Shown here in pieces: positions 45,053 through 54,286 of a stretch of DNA of 64,000 bases (positions are counted from its first letter, which is position 1; the number at the start of each line of letters is the position of its first letter). The position numbers and the translations under genes are program-made. Origin of the DNA: Candidatus Thiocaldithrix dubininis (GTDB lineage: Bacteria; Pseudomonadota; Gammaproteobacteria; Thiotrichales; Thiotrichaceae); NCBI GenBank assembly GCA_029972135.1, contig CP124755.1, forward strand, positions 558,001 through 622,000, read 5' to 3'. Below the pieces are notes generated by a model that made no database searches, was not told the origin of the DNA, and worked only from the letters and a program-made list of their open reading frames with translations.

Positions 45053-46723
45053 CTATAAGTTGCGCAATTCCTTACGCAGAATTTTACCTACATTGCTTTT
45101 TGGCAAATTGTCTACAAACACAATTTGTTTTGGGCATTTGTAAGCGGATAATTCGCGCCGACAATAATCGCGTACTTCTTCTTCGGTTAGACTGGGGTCT
45201 TTTTTCACAATAAAGGCTTTAACCACCTCACCCGAATAGTCATCTTTAATACCGATGACACCCGCTTCGAGAATTTTAGGATGCAGTGCTAATATGTCTT
45301 CGATTTCATTCGGATACACATTAAAGCCCGAAACGAGCACCATATCTTTTAAGCGGTCGACCAGTTTGACATAACCTTGACTATTCATGAGGGCTATATC
45401 GCCTGTGCGTAACCAACCTTCCGGGCGCATGACTTTGGCGGTTTCATCGGGGCGTTGCCAATAGCCTTGCATAACTTGCGGGCCTTTTACCCACAATTCA
45501 CCTGCTTGTTCAAAATCCAAGGCATCGCCGTTGATATCCCGAATAGAAACTTCTGTGGAGGATAAAGGCAAGCCAATCATGCCGTTATACTCGGGTAAAT
45601 CGACGGGATTAATACACACGGCTGGCGAAGTTTCGGTTAAACCATATGCCTCTAGTAGCGTAACGCCGGTCACTTGTTTCCACTTATCTGCGACGGCACG
45701 TTGTACCGCCATACCGCCGCCTAAGGTAATTTTCAAAGCGGAAAAATTAACCTTGTGAATATCGGGATGATTCAGCATGGCATTGAATAAGGTATTCACA
45801 CCACTGATAAAGGTGAAAGCATGCTTTTGCAGTTCCTTTAAAAAAGCAGGCATATCGCGTGGATTGGTAATCAGCACGTTTTTTGCACCTAATCTAACCG
45901 CAAAGAAGCCATTCGCCGTTAATGCAAACACATGATACAGCGGCAAGGCAGTAATGAAGATTTCTTGTCCGTTGATTAAATCTTTAGCAGTCCACGCATC
46001 AGCTTGCAAAATATTAGCAATTAGATTGCGGTGGCTTAGCATTGCGCCTTTTGCTACGCCAGTTGTACCGCCCGTGTATTGTAGAAAGGCTATATCTTCG
46101 TGTTGTGGGTTTGCGTCTTGAAAATGATCCGCGTAATGCTGCCCTAAATTTAAAGCTTGGCGAAAGCGTAAGGCAGTGGGTAACTGATAAGTGGGTACCA
46201 TCTTTTTGACGTATTTAACGACAACGTTTACCAACAAGCCTTTAAAGTCCCCGAGTAAATCACCAATACCCGTGGTGATAATCGTTTTAAGCTGAGGGAC
46301 TTCTGGCAGAATGGCTTGTAAGGTGTGCGCAAAATTATCCAAGATAACAATGGCGGTTGCGCCTGAATCTTGTAATTGATGCGCCAATTCACGCTCAGTA
46401 TACATCGGATTGGTATTCACCACGATTAAACCCGCTCGCAAACCCGCAAATAAGGCAATCGGATATTGCAAGACATTGGGTAGCATGATGGCAATACGTT
46501 CGCCGGGCTGCATACCTGCACCGCGAATTAAATAAGCGGCTAAGGCTTTGCTGAATTGATCAACTTGCGCATAACTTAGCTCCTTGCCCATATTGCTATA
46601 AGCGGGACTATCGGCAAATTCAGCCACGGTTTGTTGAAATAAATCCACAAGGGAACGGTACTGATGGGTATCAATTTCCGCAGGTACATAAGGCGGATAA
46701 CTGGAAAGCCATGGTTTTTGCAT
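45053..46723 (-). CDS. fadD: Long-chain fatty acid CoA ligase
   Basis: A 556-residue AMP-forming acyl-CoA synthetase. The ATP/AMP signature is YTGGTTGVAKGAMLSH; AYGLTETSP, GWLRTGDIALMN and a C-terminal NVGKILRKELR with the catalytic Lys are all present. It activates free fatty acids for beta-oxidation. AGGAGG 7 bases before the ATG at 46723 fixes the start; a GTG at 46729 overlaps that site. It is the last gene of the seven-gene operon and is separated from the SDR gene by 91 bases, so it could also have its own promoter. Confidence 0.93.
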   Translation of the reverse strand: MQKPWLSSYPPYVPAEIDTHQYRSLVDLFQQTVAEFADSPAYSNMGKELSYAQVDQFSKALAAYLIRGAGMQPGERIAIMLPNVLQYPIALFAGLRAGLIVVNTNPMYTERELAHQLQDSGATAIVILDNFAHTLQAILPEVPQLKTIITTGIGDLLGDFKGLLVNVVVKYVKKMVPTYQLPTALRFRQALNLGQHYADHFQDANPQHEDIAFLQYTGGTTGVAKGAMLSHRNLIANILQADAWTAKDLINGQEIFITALPLYHVFALTANGFFAVRLGAKNVLITNPRDMPAFLKELQKHAFTFISGVNTLFNAMLNHPDIHKVNFSALKITLGGGMAVQRAVADKWKQVTGVTLLEAYGLTETSPAVCINPVDLPEYNGMIGLPLSSTEVSIRDINGDALDFEQAGELWVKGPQVMQGYWQRPDETAKVMRPEGWLRTGDIALMNSQGYVKLVDRLKDMVLVSGFNVYPNEIEDILALHPKILEAGVIGIKDDYSGEVVKAFIVKKDPSLTEEEVRDYCRRELSAYKCPKQIVFVDNLPKSNVGKILRKELRNL

Positions 46724-46814
46724 TGTCACTCCTCCTGCCGTTTATGCAACTTGTACCCTTGTTATGATATAGATGGTGGTACAAGCCTCTGAAATTAATG
46801 ATTTCTTATTATGT

Positions 46815-47648
46815 TCATACCGTGAGTGAACCATCCAAAAATAAGTCCGTCAAGAGGGGGCTGTTAGGATTAATCGCATAAGGTGTAAAATCATTAACCC
46901 CCTGTGCTGTTAATACCTGCTCGTCAATATAGAAATTCCCCGTGTGGCTGGCAGCGTCTTGCTGCAAAATAACCATCGCAGCATCTGCCACAATATCCGG
47001 TTTACGACACATATCCGGTTTAACTTGTTCACCCAACATTTGAACAGCCGCAGTCAAAATTACCGTGCGCGGCCATAATGCATTAATGCCCACTTTGCCG
47101 CGAAATTCCTCCGCCATGCCCAATACACACATACTCATTCCGTATTTAGCCATAGTGTAAGCCACATGCGATTTAAACCACTGCGCCTGCATATTTAACG
47201 GCGGCGATAGCATTAAGATTTGTGGATTTGCCGCCTTCAGTAAGTGCGGTAGGCAGGCTTGCGACATCGCAAATGTGCCGCGTGCATTGACTTGTTGCAT
47301 CAAATCAAAGCGCTTCATCGTCGTATTTAGCGTATCGGTTAAGCTAATCGCGCTGGCATTGTTGACTAAAATATCCAAACCACCGAATTGTTCAATCGTT
47401 TTAGCAACTGTTTGTTCAATTTGTGCCTCATCGCGTATATCCATTTGCAGGGGTAACGCTTGTCCGCCTGCTTGTTCGATTTCTTTGGCTGCGCTGTAAA
47501 TCGTGCCGGGTAATTTGGGATGGGCTTCGGTGGTTTTAGCGGCAATCACAATATTCGCGCCTTGCGCGGCGGCTTTTAAACCAATGGCTAAGCCAATGCC
47601 ACGACTACCGCCGGTAATTAATAAGGTTTTGCCTTGTAAGCTGCTCAT
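46815..47648 (-). CDS. Short-chain dehydrogenase/reductase (HSDL2-like)
   Basis: A 277-residue SDR. Its cofactor motif TGGSRGIGLAIG, the NNAS motif and the catalytic YTMAK with upstream Ser (LMLSPP) are typical. The long loop AAKTTEAHPKLPGTIYSA matches the hydroxysteroid-dehydrogenase-like-2 subgroup, associated with lipid metabolism. Its ATG overlaps the stop of the enoyl-CoA hydratase gene (ATGA). The exact substrate is unknown; in this operon it probably acts on a hydroxyacyl or branched intermediate. Confidence 0.85.
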   Translation of the reverse strand: MSSLQGKTLLITGGSRGIGLAIGLKAAAQGANIVIAAKTTEAHPKLPGTIYSAAKEIEQAGGQALPLQMDIRDEAQIEQTVAKTIEQFGGLDILVNNASAISLTDTLNTTMKRFDLMQQVNARGTFAMSQACLPHLLKAANPQILMLSPPLNMQAQWFKSHVAYTMAKYGMSMCVLGMAEEFRGKVGINALWPRTVILTAAVQMLGEQVKPDMCRKPDIVADAAMVILQQDAASHTGNFYIDEQVLTAQGVNDFTPYAINPNSPLLTDLFLDGSLTV

Positions 47649-48451
47649 GCGTTCTCCTTTTTCCCAAATTGCGGTTTACGTTTTGCCATAAAGGCGTGCA
47701 CGCCTTCCGCAAAATCGGGGCTTAATGTGCATTCGGTAAAACTCAACTGTTCTGCAAATAACTGTTGTTCTAAATTGTTTTGGGTTGAGGCATTGAGTAA
47801 ACGTTTACTATTCGCTAATGCCGGTTGTGCCGCTATCACTAAGCGTTGGCTATAACGTTGTACGGTTTCAGTTAATTGATCAGTTGAGACAATGGTATTA
47901 ATTAAACCAAAGCTTAAAGCCATGTGAGCGTCTAACACTTCACCTAATAAGGTAAAGGCTTTGGCGCGTTTTTCCCCGATTAAGCGGGGTAAAAAATAAG
48001 TATTGCCGCCGTCGGGCGACACACCCAATTGACAATAAGCCGAACTAAAGCGGGTATTTTCAGTAGCAATAACTAAATCGCAAGCAGCCATTAAACTCAC
48101 ACCAAATCCCGCGACAATCCCCGACACGACGGCAATCACAGGCTGTGGCATTTCCCGAATCAAGCGAATCGAGTCATGCACAATATTGATTAATTCCAGC
48201 ATGCCTTCTTGCTGAGCCTCTGGCGATAATTGCAGGCTTTCGGCAAATGCGTGAATATCGCCGCCCGCCATAAAATTACCGCCTGCGCCTTGAATAATCA
48301 CACATTTAACCGTGTCATCACTGCCAACTTGTCCCAGCAGCTCCCGCAGACTAAACGCCATATCTTCGTTTAAAGTGTTTAATACCTGCGGACGATTGAG
48401 GGTAAGGGTAGCGACCCCTTGGTTTTGTTCCAGTTTAACGACTGCTTGCAT
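47645..48451 (-). CDS. Enoyl-CoA hydratase/isomerase family protein
   Basis: A 268-residue crotonase-fold protein. It opens VKLEQNQGVATLTLNRPQVLNTLNE and has the oxyanion-hole segment AGGDIHAFAE and GIVAGFGVSLMAACDLVIA. In place of the hydratase Glu (PEI in rat mitochondrial ECH) it reads AYCQLG with SPDGGNTYFLPRL, as in PaaG-like isomerases. So isomerase or delta-3-delta-2 activity is more likely than classical hydration. It sits 10 bases after the acyl-CoA dehydrogenase gene. Confidence 0.85.
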   Translation of the reverse strand: MQAVVKLEQNQGVATLTLNRPQVLNTLNEDMAFSLRELLGQVGSDDTVKCVIIQGAGGNFMAGGDIHAFAESLQLSPEAQQEGMLELINIVHDSIRLIREMPQPVIAVVSGIVAGFGVSLMAACDLVIATENTRFSSAYCQLGVSPDGGNTYFLPRLIGEKRAKAFTLLGEVLDAHMALSFGLINTIVSTDQLTETVQRYSQRLVIAAQPALANSKRLLNASTQNNLEQQLFAEQLSFTECTLSPDFAEGVHAFMAKRKPQFGKKENA

Positions 48452-48461
48452 ACAGGTTGCC

Positions 48462-50252
48462 TTAAAATGCTTCGTGATTAAAATTCATCATACTGCCTGC
48501 GCCCGACATAATAATTGCGGTTAATGCGCCGGTTTGTGGCAATAAGCGTTCATAAAAGAAGCGTGCGGTATTAATCTTGGCTTGATAAAACTCACGTTCC
48601 GCTCCGTCACGTTTAGTTAAGGCTAGTTCCACCATTTTTGCCCATAAATAAGCTAATGCTGTTAGCGCAAATAAGCGTAAATAGTCCGTTGCCGCACCCG
48701 CTGCTTCTTCAGGATTCGCTAAGCCTTTTTGCCCAATCCAGCCCGTGACTTGTTGTAAACGCCCAAAAGCTTTAGCTAAGCCTTGTACAAAGGGTTGAAA
48801 CTCAGCGCGTTCATCGCTTTGTTTATTGGCTAAATAATCGCTGACTTCATGGAAGAACGGGCGTAAGTTGCGTCCCATATGCGCAGGTAATTTACGTCCA
48901 ACTAAATCCAACGCTTGTACGCCATTAGTGCCTTCGTAGATTTGTGCAATACGGGCATCGCGTACAAATTGTTCCATGCCCCATTCGCGGATATAACCGT
49001 GACCGCCGTAGACTTGCATGCCTAAATTAGCAATTTCTGAGCCGCAGTCGGTCATAAAGGCTTTAACAATCGGCGTCATTAACGCTACGAAATCTTCCGC
49101 CGTTTGTTGTTGCGCGGGGTCAGTAGCGTGTAGTGATTCATCTAGTTTACGCGCCACCCACACGGCTAACGCCCGATTGCCTTCGGTATACGCCCGCATG
49201 GTTAACAACATACGTCTTATATCCGGATGTACCCATAAGGGATCAGCAGGTTTATCTGGCTGTACAGCGCCTTTCAGCGCCCGTCCTTGTAAGCGATCAC
49301 GCGCATAAGCCACTGCATTCTGATAAGCCACTTCACCAATGCCTAAGCCTTGCATGCCTACGCCTAAACGTTCGGCATTCATCATGACGAACATGGCTTG
49401 CATACCTTTATGTGCCGTGCCAATTAAATAACCGGTTGCCCCGTCAAAATTCATAACACAAGTGGCTGAGGCGTGAATCCCCATTTTATGTTCGATTGAG
49501 CCGCAAAATACGGGATTGCGTGCGCCAAGATTGCCGTTGTCGTCTACCCTAAACTTAGGCACTAGAAATAAGCTAATGCCCTTAATGCCGGAAGGTGCAT
49601 CGGGTAAACGCGCTAATACCAAGTGAATGATATTCTCGGTGAAATCGTGTTCGCCAGAGGTAATGAAGATTTTCGTACCGGTTAACTGATATGAACCGTC
49701 TGCTTGAGGTTCAGCCTTGGTCCGAATTAAACCTAAATCCGTACCGCATTGGGGTTCGGTTAAGCACATTGTGCCGCTCCAAATGCCCGCCACCATATTC
49801 GGTAGAAATTTATTTTTTAAGGCTTCTGAACCGTGACTCACAATTGCGTTATAGGCTCCCACGGTTAAACCGGGGTATAAGCCGAATGATAAGTTTGCCC
49901 CGCACAGAATTTCTTCCACCATAATCCCGACGGTTTTCGGCAAACCTTGCCCGCCGTACTCAGGGGAAGCGGTTAATGCGCCCCAACCGTTTTCAGCATA
50001 GGCTTGATAGGCTTCTTTCCAGCCGGGTGGCGTTGTGATTTGCCCATTTTCAAACTTAACGCCAATCACATCGCCGGATTGGTTTAACGGCTGTAATACG
50101 TTTTCACAGAATTTTCCGGCTTCTTCAACAATCGTTTCCACTAAATCAGGGCTGACTTCCTCAAAACCGGGCAGTGCTTGCAAGTCTTCTGCATTAAATA
50201 ATTCTTGATAGACAAAGCGAAAATCGCGCAAGGGAGCTTTATAGGTTGGCAT
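48462..50252 (-). CDS. Acyl-CoA dehydrogenase (C-terminally extended type)
   Basis: A 596-residue FAD enzyme, longer than the 380-residue classical form, with the extra C-terminal domain of pfam12806-type enzymes (from about 470, FFHEVSDYLANKQSDERAEF). It has the FAD/acyl site MCLTEPQCGTDLGLIRTKA and the conserved YGGHGYIREWGMEQFVRD with the catalytic Glu region IYEGTNGVQALDLVGRKLP. It forms the trans double bond in the first step of beta-oxidation and passes electrons to ETF. It starts 2 bases after the stop of the 3-hydroxyacyl-CoA dehydrogenase gene. Confidence 0.92.
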   Translation of the reverse strand: MPTYKAPLRDFRFVYQELFNAEDLQALPGFEEVSPDLVETIVEEAGKFCENVLQPLNQSGDVIGVKFENGQITTPPGWKEAYQAYAENGWGALTASPEYGGQGLPKTVGIMVEEILCGANLSFGLYPGLTVGAYNAIVSHGSEALKNKFLPNMVAGIWSGTMCLTEPQCGTDLGLIRTKAEPQADGSYQLTGTKIFITSGEHDFTENIIHLVLARLPDAPSGIKGISLFLVPKFRVDDNGNLGARNPVFCGSIEHKMGIHASATCVMNFDGATGYLIGTAHKGMQAMFVMMNAERLGVGMQGLGIGEVAYQNAVAYARDRLQGRALKGAVQPDKPADPLWVHPDIRRMLLTMRAYTEGNRALAVWVARKLDESLHATDPAQQQTAEDFVALMTPIVKAFMTDCGSEIANLGMQVYGGHGYIREWGMEQFVRDARIAQIYEGTNGVQALDLVGRKLPAHMGRNLRPFFHEVSDYLANKQSDERAEFQPFVQGLAKAFGRLQQVTGWIGQKGLANPEEAAGAATDYLRLFALTALAYLWAKMVELALTKRDGAEREFYQAKINTARFFYERLLPQTGALTAIIMSGAGSMMNFNHEAF

Positions 50253-50254
50253 GG

Positions 50255-52579
50255 CTAGTTCCTCAAAGGTTTCCCGGTTTCTAACATATGTTCAATTCGC
50301 GCTAGGGTGGCGGGTGTACGCAATAACTGCATGAAATACTTACGTTCTAAGGTAAATAATTCATCTTCAGTAAGCGTTTGCGTCATATCGGTATCGCCAC
50401 CGCTGAGCGTATCGCCGAGCGCATCTGCCACGACGGCATCATGTGGGGTGACCTTGCCTTGTAGTTGGAAGTCATTTACGGCTAATTGCATGGCAACCTT
50501 AGCGGTTTTTCCGGGTAAGTTAATCTCTGGCATGGGGGGCGCTTGATAATGCTCGAGCATACTTAACGCTTTTGCTTTCGCATCAGCTAATAAGCGATCT
50601 CGATTCATGGTAATGGCATCGCCGGGGCGTAAGAATAAGTAATCACGGGCTTCTTGCGCAGATTTGGCAACCGTTGCCATGCTGATGATTTCAAAGGCTT
50701 TAGCCACTGGCGCAATATAACCACCGGGACGTTTAAGACTAAGTGACCAGCGTTGCAGCATTTCTTTACAGCCACCCCAACCGGGTATCACACCCACGCC
50801 CACTTCGACTAATCCCATATAGGTTTCGGCATGGGCTTGAATCGCGGCGCAATGCAGTAAGATTTCACAGCCACCGCCTAATGCCATACCAGACGGTGCG
50901 CCTACCACGGGGAAGGGGGCATATTTCATAGCTTTGTAGACATCTTGCCCGTGATGCTGCATGGATTCGATTAACTCCCACGCCGCTATATTGGCACTAA
51001 ACAGCACTAAGCCTAAATTTGCGCCTACCGAGAAGTTTTCAGCTTCGTTATATAACACCAAGGCTTTATAACGTTGTGGAATAATGCTTAAGGCGTGTTG
51101 CAGCATTTCAATGATTTGCGGATCCATTGCATTCATTTTGCTGGTGAATTCCAGACAAACTACACCATCACCAATATCCCACAGGCTGGCGGAAGGGTTC
51201 TTCGCAATTGGTTGACTGTGCCGCTTAATATCTGCCAGCAATAACACACCCGCTGGGCGTTGCAAGTTGGCATAACTACCATCTAATGTAAGGTATTGCA
51301 CCTCGCCGTTTTCAATCCGATAGAAACCCTGAGCGCGGGCTTTTTCAACTAAACTGGGCACAGGTTTACCGTCAGCGCTTAAGCGTTTAGCAAAATTATC
51401 TGCACCGATTTGATCAATTAGCTCAAATGGGCCGTATTTCCAGTTGTAACCTAAGCGCATGGCTTGGTCGATAGCTGGGATATTGTCGCTAACTTCTGGC
51501 AACAAAGAGGCGGCATAGCTTAAGGTTTGTGATAAGACACTCCACGCATAGTCACCGCCTTTATCGGGAGCAGCAATGAGTACGGGTAGACCGCCTTTAC
51601 GCGCTGCCTCAACACTGGCTAACTGTGCAGCTTGCGAAGGTGCATACGTACCTGTGTTGAGATTAATCGACTCCTTAACTTTGCCACCCTTTTCGCGATT
51701 AATTCGGTAGAAACCGCCTTTGCCTTTACGCCCGTTATAGCCGTTTTGCAGCATCTTGCTAATCACATCCGGCAATACCATTTTATCTAGTAAGGGATCG
51801 TCAGGTGCTAAACCTTGCCGCATGGTTTGCATGAGGTGCGGCATAATGTCGATACCCACTAGATCGGATAAACCAAACACGCCGGTTTTGGGAATACCCA
51901 TTGGTCGCCCTACCACCGCATCGGCTTCTTCTACACTTAAACCTAACCGAATCGCTTCTAAAATAGCGGTTTGTATCCAGTAAATCCCAATACGATTAGC
52001 AATAAAGCCCGGTGTATCGTGCGTAAACACCACGCCTTTACCCAATTTAACGTCACAGAATTGGTGAATACGCTCCACTACTGCTGGCAGCGTTTGTTCA
52101 CCCACCGCAATTTCCAGCAACCGCATATAACGGGGTGGATTAAAGAAATGGGTAATTAAAAAATGCTGCTGGAAGCCGTCAGGCATACCCGCCATTAAGG
52201 TGCTAAGGCGAATCGACGAAGTATTAGAGGAGACAATCGCATCAGGGCGGCGCACGCTTTCTAATTGATGATATAAGAATTGCTTAATATCTAAGCGCTC
52301 AACCACCGCTTCAATAATCCAATCGCAATCGGCTAATAAACCCAAATCATCTTCAATATTGCCCGGCGTAATCAGTTTGGCATTTTTAGGATGCATAAAC
52401 GGCGCAGGCTCGGTTTTTAACATTTTCTCGATAGCCGTTTTCGCAACCACGCTGCGATCACTGGCATTCGGTGGCACAATGTCGAGTAATACCACAGGAA
52501 TTCCGGCATTGGTGACATGGGCGGCAATGCCCGCACCCATGACACCCGCGCCGATCACGGCAACTTTACGGATGTCCAT
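50255..52579 (-). CDS. Bifunctional 3-hydroxyacyl-CoA dehydrogenase / enoyl-CoA hydratase-like (FadN type)
   Basis: A 774-residue protein. The N-terminus is a NAD-binding 3-hydroxyacyl-CoA dehydrogenase (KVAVIGAGVMGAGIAAHVTNAG, then SSNTSSIRLSTL and HFFNPPRYMRLLEI), followed by a second HAD-type domain near 320-420, and a C-terminal crotonase-like domain (YNEAENFSVGANLGLVLFSA, GMALGGGCEILLHC). This order (dehydrogenase first) is the FadN type, not the reverse FadB order. I chose the ATG at 52579 because it overlaps the thiolase stop (TAATG); upstream in-frame codons match the thiolase end on a different frame and are not part of the gene. Confidence 0.9.
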   Translation of the reverse strand: MDIRKVAVIGAGVMGAGIAAHVTNAGIPVVLLDIVPPNASDRSVVAKTAIEKMLKTEPAPFMHPKNAKLITPGNIEDDLGLLADCDWIIEAVVERLDIKQFLYHQLESVRRPDAIVSSNTSSIRLSTLMAGMPDGFQQHFLITHFFNPPRYMRLLEIAVGEQTLPAVVERIHQFCDVKLGKGVVFTHDTPGFIANRIGIYWIQTAILEAIRLGLSVEEADAVVGRPMGIPKTGVFGLSDLVGIDIMPHLMQTMRQGLAPDDPLLDKMVLPDVISKMLQNGYNGRKGKGGFYRINREKGGKVKESINLNTGTYAPSQAAQLASVEAARKGGLPVLIAAPDKGGDYAWSVLSQTLSYAASLLPEVSDNIPAIDQAMRLGYNWKYGPFELIDQIGADNFAKRLSADGKPVPSLVEKARAQGFYRIENGEVQYLTLDGSYANLQRPAGVLLLADIKRHSQPIAKNPSASLWDIGDGVVCLEFTSKMNAMDPQIIEMLQHALSIIPQRYKALVLYNEAENFSVGANLGLVLFSANIAAWELIESMQHHGQDVYKAMKYAPFPVVGAPSGMALGGGCEILLHCAAIQAHAETYMGLVEVGVGVIPGWGGCKEMLQRWSLSLKRPGGYIAPVAKAFEIISMATVAKSAQEARDYLFLRPGDAITMNRDRLLADAKAKALSMLEHYQAPPMPEINLPGKTAKVAMQLAVNDFQLQGKVTPHDAVVADALGDTLSGGDTDMTQTLTEDELFTLERKYFMQLLRTPATLARIEHMLETGKPLRN

Positions 52580-53703
52580 TACACAGCCTCCAAAATAGTG
52601 GCAATACCCTGCCCACCCCCAATACATTGGGTCGCCAGTGCAAATTGTTTACCTTCGCGTTTTAATAAAGCCGCCGCTTTACCTGTAATACGCGCACCGG
52701 ACGCGCCTAAGGGATGCCCCAATGCAATCGCGCCACCGTCTAAATTAATTTTGGCGGGATCAAGCTTTAAATCATCAATACAAGCGATAGATTGCGCGGC
52801 AAACGCTTCGTTTAGCTCAATAATATCTAAATCGCTAATGCTTAGATTGGCGCGTTGTAAGGCTTTTAAGGTGGCGGGTACTGGACCAATCCCCATAATT
52901 TCCGGCGCACAACTGGCGACAGCAATACTTTTAATCCGTGCCAGAATGTGTAAACCGTGGGCTTTGGCGAATTCTTCCGAACATACTAAAGTTGCGGCTG
53001 CACCATCAGTTAAAGGTGATGCAGTGCCCGCTGTGACCGTGCCATTGACCTCAAACGCAGGTTTAAGCGTGGCTAACGTTGCTAAGCTAGTATCGGCGCG
53101 AATACAACCGTCTTGCGTAACATTGCCTACAGCGACAATTTCATCTGCTAAGTTACCCGCTGCCTGCGCTGCGGCGGCTTTATGTTGACTGGCAACTGCA
53201 AAAGCGTCCTGTTGTTCGCGGCTAATGTGGTATTGCTTTGCTAGGTTCTCAGCCGTTTGCCCCATACTCATATACGCTTGTGGCATGGCTTTATATAAGT
53301 TGGGATTAGGTGAGGGATTAAAGCCGCCCATTGCCACCCGCGTCATGGATTCGACGCCCGCACAAATAAACGCATGACCTGCATTCATTTGGATTGCACC
53401 CGCCGCTTGATGAATCGCTTGCATTGACGAGCCGCAAAAACGATTAACGGTTACCCCAGCGACACTTTGTGGTAAGCCCGCCAGCAAAACCACTAGCCTT
53501 GCCATATTTAAGCCTTGTTCGCCTTCGGGAAAGGCGCAACCCAACACTAAATCTTCAAGTTCATTAGCGTCGATGCCCGTTTGCTGTATGACACCTTTTA
53601 CGGCGGTAGCAGCTAAATCATCGGGACGAACTTTGATTAATTCGCCTTTCTTCGCAAAACAGAACGGGGTACGCGCGTAGCCCGCAATAACAACTGATTT
53701 CAT
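52579..53703 (-). CDS. fadA: Acetyl-CoA C-acyltransferase (thiolase)
   Basis: A 374-residue thiolase that releases acetyl-CoA in the last step. The nucleophile Cys is in RFCGSSMQAIHQA (near residue 89), the His in ALGHPLGASGARI and the second Cys in QCIGGGQGIA. The length is at the short end of the family. It is the first enzyme gene of the operon, 39 bases after the MerR-family regulator. Confidence 0.92.
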   Translation of the reverse strand: MKSVVIAGYARTPFCFAKKGELIKVRPDDLAATAVKGVIQQTGIDANELEDLVLGCAFPEGEQGLNMARLVVLLAGLPQSVAGVTVNRFCGSSMQAIHQAAGAIQMNAGHAFICAGVESMTRVAMGGFNPSPNPNLYKAMPQAYMSMGQTAENLAKQYHISREQQDAFAVASQHKAAAAQAAGNLADEIVAVGNVTQDGCIRADTSLATLATLKPAFEVNGTVTAGTASPLTDGAAATLVCSEEFAKAHGLHILARIKSIAVASCAPEIMGIGPVPATLKALQRANLSISDLDIIELNEAFAAQSIACIDDLKLDPAKINLDGGAIALGHPLGASGARITGKAAALLKREGKQFALATQCIGGGQGIATILEAV

Positions 53704-53742
53704 AACCTCTCTCCAGCAATGGTGGGGGAGGGAGTGCCTTGT

Positions 53743-54135
53743 CTAGGTGCGCTTAATACCGTCTAACTCTGCCAGACATAAGGTTTCAATATGATTTAGC
53801 TCATCAATGGTCATAGCTAAATCTTGTTGCTGTTGGCGTAAAGTAGCGACTTTCGCACGGACACGTTGCAGCAAATAATCAATCTGTTCTGTTTGGTTTG
53901 GATTTACTTCAGTTTTATATAACTCAATGAATTCTTTGATTTCTTCTAGCGAAAAGCCTAAACGTTTGCCCCGTAAAATTAAGTGCAAACGCGCACGGTC
54001 TTGATAATTAAACACCCGGTTTGCACCTAAGCGCTGCGGGCGCAATAAATCCTTATCCTCATAAAATCGGATCGTGCGTGTTGTAACGTTTAATTCATCG
54101 GCTAATTCCGAAATAGTCCAAAGTTTATGCTGCAT
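53743..54135 (-). CDS. MerR-family regulator of the fatty-acid operon (LiuR-like)
   Basis: A 130-residue MerR protein. The N-terminal winged helix is WTISELADELNVTTRTIRFYEDKDLLRPQR and the dimer coiled coil is NQTEQIDYLLQRVRAKVATL. There are no metal-binding cysteines in the usual positions: the only one, in ETLCLAEL, is at the end. The type without metal ligands and beside fatty-acid or branched-chain catabolism is LiuR. It heads the beta-oxidation operon and a palindromic operator lies 31 bases upstream. Probably an acyl-CoA responsive repressor. Confidence 0.85.
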   Translation of the reverse strand: MQHKLWTISELADELNVTTRTIRFYEDKDLLRPQRLGANRVFNYQDRARLHLILRGKRLGFSLEEIKEFIELYKTEVNPNQTEQIDYLLQRVRAKVATLRQQQQDLAMTIDELNHIETLCLAELDGIKRT

Positions 54136-54165
54136 GACTCTCTCCTAGCGCCAAACATAGTTGAA

Positions 54166-54183
54166 GTTAACGTTAACGTCAAC
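54166..54183. promoter_or_regulatory. Palindromic operator upstream of the MerR-family gene
   Basis: GTTAACGTTAACGTCAAC is close to an inverted repeat centred on GTTAAC-type half-sites, and contains ACGT-N2-ACGT spacing. LiuR sites are known to have a TTTACGTNNACGTAAA-like core, so the match in pattern is good. It lies 31-48 bases upstream of the regulator ATG, where autoregulation would be expected. Binding has not been shown. Confidence 0.6.
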
Positions 54184-54286
54184 TAACTTACGTTTAGTGT
54201 TGTTTTATTGTTGCTGCTCATTTAATCGCATTGTGTAAGCCAGTGGCAACTGTTATAACTAGCTGATTTCGTAAATGATATAAAAA

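Noticed and set aside
52517-53188. 223-residue open frame antisense to the thiolase gene
   Set aside because: Shadow of the thiolase and FadN-type coding sequence; composition and lack of motifs argue against it.
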